Assembly: GCF_024586455.1 (NCBI RefSeq)
Contig: NC_065921.1
Location: 8,463,401-8,527,400, forward strand
DNA length: 64,000 nucleotides
Source of the DNA: Bactrocera neohumeralis
Taxonomy: Eukaryota > Arthropoda > Insecta > Diptera > Tephritidae
Direction of reading: 5' to 3'
Every line of letters starts with the position of its first letter. The first letter of the stretch is position 1. A model generated the notes under the pieces. The model had not been told where the DNA came from, did not search any database, and saw only the letters and a program-made list of their open reading frames with translations. The position numbers and the translations under genes are program-made. Positions 57,474 through 64,000 of this stretch are shown piece after piece.

Positions 57474-57906
57474 TTGGGAAGTCGAAAATATTTCTAATCA
57501 AACTTCCAGTATTTTTTTATATTTATACTAATAAATAAATAAACAATTATGTACCATTTTGGTCGACCACTTTTTGCCATTTTTCCGCTGGAGACATTAT
57601 TCCATCGAACTGATACAGCATCGTCTCCGTAAACTTTACAAATTTCATTGGTTGCTTGCATTCTTCACTTCTTTTTACAAAAATTTCAAAATATAGCGAA
57701 TTTCTTCATTATTAACACTCATTTTTGAACAGCTGTAACTTTTTTTCAACTTCCCCGAATTTAACTTTTTTTTTGTTAAATGAAGCTTAAAATCTCACCT
57801 TTCCAACACTATATGGGTATGACACAATATGATTGATAGCACTGGAGATATACGACTGCAACGACATCTATTGACAAAATACGAAAAGACTTTTTCGACT
57901 ACGCAA
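57474..57906 (-). mobile_element. 433-bp internally deleted mariner (cecropia-like), MITE-type
   Basis: The ends TTGGGAAGTCGAAAAT (57474-57489) and, as reverse complement, TTGCGTAGTCGAAAAA (57906-57891) match at 13 of 16 positions. TA flanks both sides (57472-57473 and 57907-57908). The minus strand carries the mariner leader, then MSVNNEEIRYILKFL (about 57725-57680) and EICKVYGDDAVSVR (about 57645-57605). It jumps straight to the C-terminal IMSPAEKWQKVVDQNGT (about 57598-57550). The whole catalytic domain is missing, so it could only have been mobilised by another element's transposase. Confidence 0.88.
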
Positions 57907-58485
57907 TATTAAAATTTTTCTTCAATAAGGGCATGAACACTTCAATTCGTTCCGAAAATTTTGGTGTCAACGATACGAGTTCCCCAGCGGGCAATGGGTA
58001 GAATATGTCCGCGGTAAGGTATGCCTGTTGCAAGAGACGACTAAAAGCCAATATTCACTATATCAGTTATTTGGCTTGCCCTGAAATATCAGCATAGTAT
58101 TGTAAGAAATAGTGCTATAGTACTCAGTTTGAACTGATATTATAAACTTTGAGTGAGATTCCTTCTAATGAAAAGTCATTCAAGCAACAAATGTCACCAG
58201 TCACTGAATTTGATGGGTACTCATGTGGTTGTAGCAAAAGCTACAAGGTCTGACCGGAGACTCAAGTCTAGTACCACGGCGTGCAGTTAGCTCCTGGGGT
58301 TCGCTCCAATCTGATCATTGGGTTTGACCCTTTGCACAAAAGTCTGTTTGCAATCAATTCTATGATGGCTGGGTACAAAGGGAAGCTCGACGTGTGACGA
58401 CGCAAAGAAACCGTCTTGGACCAAATTTCTAAACTGCTACTAAATCGTAACAGAATCCATTACTGAAAAGTTGGTCACTTTCGAC
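57907..58485. other. unassigned DNA, possibly unknown repeat
   Basis: A GC-richer stretch at 57.97-58.08 kb with CCGCGGTAAGGTATGCCTG followed by GAGACGACTAAAA has the feel of a dispersed fly repeat, but I cannot place it. Nothing else was recognised. Confidence 0.3.
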
Positions 58486-58489
58486 AGCG

Positions 58490-59050
58490 GCAAGCAACAG
58501 TGAGAGTAGAAACATCGAGAACTGACACAGACTTCAACCATGCCAAGTTTGACGTTCAACAAGGTTTTTCAATATATTTGGTGGGCTTGGCTTCTACTAT
58601 GAAATGCTCTCCTACAGCCAAACCATTAAATCGGACCTACATATATTGGCCTCAATTAAACTATCTGAGGAAAAAATCGCCCAGAAGTGGATAGCTTTGG
58701 CCAAAAGTGGGAGGAGAATTGCGTTCCATCAGGATAAAGCCACGCCCCACACATCGATAGAGTGCCGCCAGAAGCTGAGAGAGTTTTGTTGGAAGGTTAT
58801 TATGCATCCATCTTGAAGTCCGAACTTGGCACCAACTTTTTGCCACATATTCCTCTGTATGACGAATGATTTTGCTGGTGAAAAAGAGCTTCAGGAGTAT
58901 CTTGCACTAATCGATTGTCATAATTGACGAGAGTTTCTATGAGAATGGTAATAAGTTATGAACAAAACGTTGTATGTTTCAATTTAATGTGAGTAAAATG
59001 TTTTTCTTTTCACTAGACTTCTTTTTGGTTAGGCGGTTGTAATACAATCT
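58490..59050 (+). mobile_element. mariner transposase remnant (cecropia-like, catalytic half)
   Basis: SYSQTIKSDLHILASIKLSE (about 58606-58665) corresponds to the block before the second catalytic region. GRRIAFHQDKATPHTS (about 58709-58756) holds the second aspartate. QKLREFCWKVIMHPS, then a stop and SPNLAPTFCHIF (about 58770-58850), is the third block, in which the aspartate of APSDYHLF is lost. RESFYENG (about 58930) and a serine- and phenylalanine-rich end follow. No N-terminal half or terminal repeats were found. Confidence 0.85.
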
Positions 59051-60370
59051 CAAGTTTTGTTTAAAGAAATGTCAATTGGAACTATGGCAAAATATCCAGA
59101 ACCTTGGATGTGGACTAATTTTGACTTATTTAATGGTTTCATGAAAGACATTAATGTTATTTGGCTAAGAAACAATACCAAATGAGTGTTCAAAGAATAT
59201 TTAGCCTACATTTAGGCGCTTATAATTAGTTCCAATACCAAAATAATCTATTTTTGAATTGATTGTATTTTCATTTCAATAAACTTTGGAAATAAGTTAC
59301 CAAAATATGAGAAGCGCACCAAAGTTATTACTATTATATATTCCAGACACACTAAACCACCAACAACTTCGCACAACCCAGGCGACGCCAATGAACTCAC
59401 AACAAGCAAACTGCAATTAAAACCAACAAGTTATTAATTTATGACCAGCTTTCTCTTACATAACATGTACACATGAGTGTGTAAATACACACACACCCAC
59501 ATATATATAGGTATCAACAACAAACTAACTAATTATGCGTTTACTCTACGCTCGTTTCGACAAGCAAAACAATAAAACTAAGTTTTACGTTGAGCACTTC
59601 ATTGATAATTTGCGCGCCACATGTGTTCATAATAAGAATATAAACACAGCTTACATATATATGCACTATGGTGGAACCACAAGGTTTAACTATACTCAAT
59701 AATAGTTAACTTAAGGTTCACCCTAATGTGCACATATGCTATCTTGCCGTCTGCAAATTTGTAAAAATGTACATACTTGTATACATATTTTGGTATTTAC
59801 TGCCTAGTATATACAAGTATGTATGTATTTCTATAATTTCGCTAAAATTCGCAGTCTCGTTTCTTTCTCTTGTTCATTTTGTTTTCGCACACATTAATTT
59901 TCTTGGCATATTCGCACAGCCAATTTGCTGTGTTGCTTCAAATGATGCGGAAATTTGATTAACTCATTGTTTTAGCCCTTGTTGCTATTGTTGTTAATTT
60001 TTAGACGTTTTTTGTTTTATTTAACGGATGTTACAGCTATTCTCTTTCGTTTCCTTTCGGCTGTTGTTGTTTTGTTAGACTTTCGCTCCAGTTTTATTAT
60101 GATTTGATTACAGCGTCAGCCATAAATTTCAGCGTTTCACTTGTTGTTCTATTTTTATTTTTATTTTCTATTCTTCTTATCTAAAGCAACACGTTCGTTT
60201 TATGAGTAACCTCTCTACTCCTTCGCTATTAATTTCGACTTAAAGAGTTTATTGACTTGCTGCTACATTTGCGACTTATCGGAGCAGAGTTTAAGTCGTT
60301 GGAGATTTTTAAGCTTTTTTCATTACGTTATTGAGAAGAACACTTCATGTGGAATAAAAGGTTGGGTTAG
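59051..60370. other. unassigned DNA
   Basis: Nothing recognised apart from short TA/CA runs near 59480 and 59750-59825. Confidence 0.4.
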
Positions 60371-60374
60371 ATTA

Positions 60375-60660
60375 GGTTAGTCTGGTATGCCAATGAGCCA
60401 CGAATAGACCAATTTTTGGCGCTTTGCGATACCAAATGTACATAGTTCAGTTGCTAGGGTCATGAGAAGTAGTCATCATTTATGATGTTTGCGCTGGACG
60501 CGAATTTCAACAGACTCTGTGGCCTCACTATAGATACCTCTTCCAGTGTATCATATCGTGGGACCCCAGATGCTTACAGCGTAGTTTTCCAGTCTTCTGG
60601 ATCTGTCAGTCCCATTCTACGGGCATGTGTCGCCACGAGACAGTGACCAGCTAATGTGAA
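60375..60660 (-). mobile_element. LINE 3' end, same family as 30.3-30.7 kb
   Basis: The minus strand reads YDTLEEVSIVRPQSLLKFAS (about 60555-60495) and ends NDDYFS plus stop (about 60475-60455). Then come TTGGTATCGCAAAGCGCC and TGGCTCATTGGCATACCAGA, the same tail as at 30594-30650. Compared with that copy the C-x2-C...H...C segment is missing, replaced by a short join near 60.59 kb. Confidence 0.85.
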
Positions 60661-60899
60661 ATAAAAAACTCGATTCAATATTTCAATAGTTTATGTCTTT
60701 TAAAATAATATACTAATATCTCAAATAGTTTTTTAGTTACAGTTTCTAATGCTTGTCTTTATTGTTATATTATTTTTCAAGTCTTTCTAGGGGTTATTAG
60801 TCAACAAAGGTTGCGATCAATTTCAAGTTTTTCTGTATGATCTATATCTCTTATCTTTTGTTATTCATCCAAGAAAGCCTGCTGCAACAAAGGAAGATT
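60661..60899. other. unassigned spacer
   Basis: AT-rich, with nothing recognised. Confidence 0.35.
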
Positions 60900-61740
60900 T
60901 CTTATAATTTCTTCGCCGCCGTATTTGAATAGCTTTGAATCCGTTCACTTTTTTCCATTTTTCAAGATCAGACGGGACACTGATAAGGTCCAGTCAGTTC
61001 TTTTACGGTGGTTGGGTTCACACTCCTCTGGTGTAATGGTTCAGAATGCTCTGGGCATCAGTCACTAGATCACCTCTTGGGGACTCCACAAGAATATGCT
61101 CCGGTCTTGAAATCTTCTTTTAGTCGGCCAGCTTGTCAAGCTCTTCGTACTCAGGCATTTCGTCCTCTCTCTTTTTTCTCTGCAAATGCGTTTCGCTTCC
61201 CTCTTCAACTGTCGGTATCTATCCCATCCCGCACGTGTTGTGGTCGATCGAAACGTTTGCGAGGTAGGCAGTCCGTTTTATCTCCGCTGGGACACGGGTC
61301 TCCTCAATGTAACAGCTGTTCTTTTGCCTTTTCCGAAAATCAATGGTTTCGTTTGCAGCTGTACTTAAGGAGCTTGAAATGCCGTTCCACAGTTCCTTTA
61401 TAGTTGCTGATGAGTGCACTCAGAAAGAAGGAGTGCAACTCGAGCTGTCTGTTGTGATTGCAGCTTTCCCGAACAGTCCCTGTGATTGTTGACGTATGTT
61501 TTTTGCTGCGCAGAGGCTGTTGCGTATCTTCGCTAATAAGATAGTGGTTCGAGTCAGTGCTAGGACTTCGGAGCGTACGTACGTCTGAAATACTGGAGAC
61601 GTGTCTTCCGTCTATCACAACATAATTGTTCTGGTTGGTGGCTTTTCGATCCGGAGACAGCCTGATAGCTTGATGAATTTTCCTATGCTGGAATCTAGTA
61701 CTATAGATAACCATATTTCGGACTCCGGCAATTCAAGGCC
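60900..61740 (-). mobile_element. RTE-like LINE, endonuclease C-terminus and linker
   Basis: Reading downward: GVRNMVIYSTRFQHRKIHQA (about 61720-61665), RLSPDRKATNQNNYVVIDGR (about 61660-61600), HVSSISDVRTLRSPSTDSNH (about 61600-61540), then ANETIDFRKRQKNSCYIEET (about 61358-61300), GDLVTDAQ (about 61075) and VKELTGPYQC (about 61012-60980). This is the endonuclease C-terminal half, the linker, and one scrap of the RT (LIGPYQCGF region), with deletions between. It overlaps in content with 25.1-25.5 and 37.45-38.1 kb, and is an independent copy. Confidence 0.85.
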
Positions 61741-64000
61741 ATATAGCAACTACACAATATTTCTCAGATACAGGGGAAGTAGAAGTGAAGAGAATCGAGG
61801 GAGATATGGCGTTCGAACCTATAGTACTGTACACCAATAGCAAAGATTGATTTTGTAAATTCAAATATTGCTTAAAATTTTTGACCAATGTGCGAATTCC
61901 GCATTCTTCATGAGATCAGGAAACAAAAAAGAATAACTGTATTTTAATGAATAAAAAAAAACATGGTTTTTTTTTGGATTTATTAATCCTCAGAAACAAA
62001 CAAACTTCACTTTTCATAGCGATTAATCTGATTTTGACTTTAATTTGCTTTAAAAAGCAATATCGTTTAATTTAAGGAAAGATCTTTAGAGGGTATATGA
62101 AACAAAGTTAGAGGTTGGAAGCTGTCAAATCCACTGAGTTAAATAAGGTAAAATTTTGTTACCATCTGCGAGTACGATGGGCAATCTGGCAAATTTCAAT
62201 ATTATTTCTCTCCGAAAATGTTGCTTACTCTTTAAAATCAAATTTGAGTTCACTTTCACTAAAAGCGCAAGCACACATATACAGGCAAACACAGATTTTA
62301 ATGAAATTCAAACCTTTCACTGCAAACACTGGAGGCGTTCATGGATATAAAAGCAAAGTTTGTGCTAATAAGGGAAGAGCTGCTAAGCAAAAACTATTTA
62401 CTACACGGAAGCTGAAGAAATACATGCACACAAGCTGCCAAGGAGGCAGTATAAAACGACAACGATACCAACAAAGCACAACGTGTCTCAGCAAAATTAC
62501 ATGGGCCAACGGCGGGGAGTCGGCGCTTCGGCTGCGCAGAGATTGCAGTTAGCAGTGGCGATAGCGCTTTTGTTTCGACTCGTGCTGCGCTTATCTTGTC
62601 TACATTTACAACAGCTCATGCCATTATCGCCGGCGTAAGCTGGCCGACAGCAGCTGTAAAAACACGAAAGGAGCTGTCAAATATGTAGCTATCTAACAAA
62701 AGACCGGCAACTAGTCATACTTCTGTCGCCTGCGTCGGTACATTGATACGCACGAACTGATATTTCCATTTAACGAACAACGGTTTCTTTTGACCGCTGC
62801 TTGATCTAAGGTTTGTGAGATTTTACCAGCATTCAGTGATTGCCTGCTCAACTGCGCTGCAAAGTATCCCAGTATTTCATCCTACTTCCAGCCTCTAGGG
62901 AGCACTCACACTCGCTCATTAGTTTACTTTAGTTTATGGATACATTTCTTCTTGGCGCAGCTAAGCAAAGCAGCGTTCAGCACTTTCATTAGATTGTTTG
63001 CCTTTTTTGCCTTTCCTAATTCCCATCATATTCTTTGCCGTTTACTGCCACACCAAAACTAGCTTCTTTCTTTTGTTGTTGTACTCTCGCAGTAAAATGA
63101 AATGAAGTTCAGCTCAATATGTTGCTGTTGCTGTTGGTGTTGGCTCAATTCAATCTGGCGCTAGCTGGAATTGCAATTTTCTCACACGGGTTTTTCGGTA
63201 CGAGGGCTGTAGCTAGTGCTTTCGGATCACTCATAGCTCTCAAGTCTTCATTGTGATCTTGCTCATTAATAATGCTGTAGAAGATCATATCTAGATGTCG
63301 TTACTCAATGTTCTTGTCAAGTTTCCTTAAAAACACTTATGAGCACAAACTTTAAATTTCCGTATCTTAAAGTACTACCCTCGCGTTTTAGAATTTCATT
63401 TAGAGCAATTAGAGTTTTGGCGCACAAAAACCCAAACAGAAAATGCTCGGCGAAGGCAAGTGAAAATTGTTTGTAAAACATATTTGCACTTCGCCGCGAT
63501 AATTGATAACCTTCCTAGATATATGGCGCAAACTAGTAGATAGACAGAAAGAGAATTTTGAAAAGACAACGGTCGCGTTTAGATTGCGCTCTTGGTTTCA
63601 ATTAGCTTAGTTAATAGAGCTGCATATTGCATATGTCTAACTGATTTTATTGCCGTTGGCTAGATACTTATGTAAACACATGTCTTAGCATAACTGTTAG
63701 TCATGCCAGTATCACGTTTAAGTTCGAAGACTGCGTAGATATCGAGGGATGTAGAAAAGTGCACGGATCTTATAAATGGGAAATATCTGAAAAGGCTCAG
63801 TAATCAATTCAGCTTGCGAAGTTAAATAACTAAATATAAAAAACTAAATTGGAAAAAATTATAATATGCAGGAAATTGGAGAGTAAAATATCGATATATT
63901 TCAAACTCTGACTTTCTTTAACATCACACGAAAATTCTTTCATACTTACTCGTTTTCAATTACTCCTTAACACTTTTATACAAATAAGAGTTGGAAGCAG
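61741..64000. other. unassigned DNA
   Basis: 62.1-63.1 kb has a balanced composition with a 145-codon open frame (62115-62552) that shows no recognisable motif. No promoter, RNA gene or transposon was identified to the end of the window. Confidence 0.4.

Noticed and set aside
58000..58400. possible retrotransposon with recognisable protein
   Set aside because: Composition suggested an element, but no frame gave a readable domain, so it is left as unassigned.
1..64000. tRNA or rRNA genes
   Set aside because: No B-box-like sequence with a matching cloverleaf and no rRNA stretch was found by eye. A covariance-model scan would be decisive.

Overview
This window is eukaryotic, AT-rich nuclear DNA, most likely from a higher dipteran. 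A tephritid fruit fly is my best guess. The guess rests on many CA/GT and TATG microsatellites, CAA/CAG-rich stretches, several decayed mariner-type lineages (one with DD41D spacing), and non-LTR retrotransposon remnants of RTE, Jockey and R1/LOA-like type. No bacterial gene layout, rRNA, tRNA or CRISPR array was recognised. I found no intact host protein-coding gene. Any host exon here would be short or a UTR, and the window could be a large intron or intergenic DNA.

Layout. 1-7.4 kb: a deleted mariner, another mariner scrap, a small LINE scrap, an unassigned block with exon-like composition (3.3-4.3 kb), then an AT-rich minisatellite built on GTTGCCAC (4.5-5.6 kb) and a 302-bp duplication (5.8-6.25 kb). 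7.4-21.9 kb: a degenerate repeat seen twice (7.4 and 14.5 kb), a mariner scrap (9.4 kb), an R1-like LINE (10.3 kb), a three-copy hairpin repeat (12-14 kb), a mariner (16.2 kb), a LINE tail (19.5 kb), a repeat shared by 8.3 and 21.1 kb, and a 200-bp duplication (21.6 kb). 25-31.6 kb: RTE endonuclease on the minus strand, LOA-like reverse transcriptase on plus, a large LOA/R1-like LINE on minus, a LINE 3' end and a mariner. 33.3-34.9 kb: a DD41D element and a small mariner derivative. 37-46.9 kb: four or more RTE pieces in both orientations, a LINE RT tail and a Jockey-like element containing a perfect 22-bp-arm palindrome. 48-54 kb: a mariner, two more DD41D copies and an RNase H remnant. 56.2-59 kb: a nearly full-length maT-type (DD37D) pseudogene abutting a 433-bp internally deleted mariner at one shared TA, then a further mariner scrap. 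60.4-61.7 kb: a LINE 3' end and RTE endonuclease on minus. The rest, including 62-64 kb, is unassigned.

The recognisable pieces do not form a working pathway. They are a record of repeated insertion, internal deletion and inversion of Tc1/mariner elements and LINEs. I saw no convincing evidence of a new molecular system. The points most worth checking are the shared-TA junction at 57.47 kb, the deletion derivatives, the palindrome at 46.7 kb, and several unnamed short repeat families that recur within the window.
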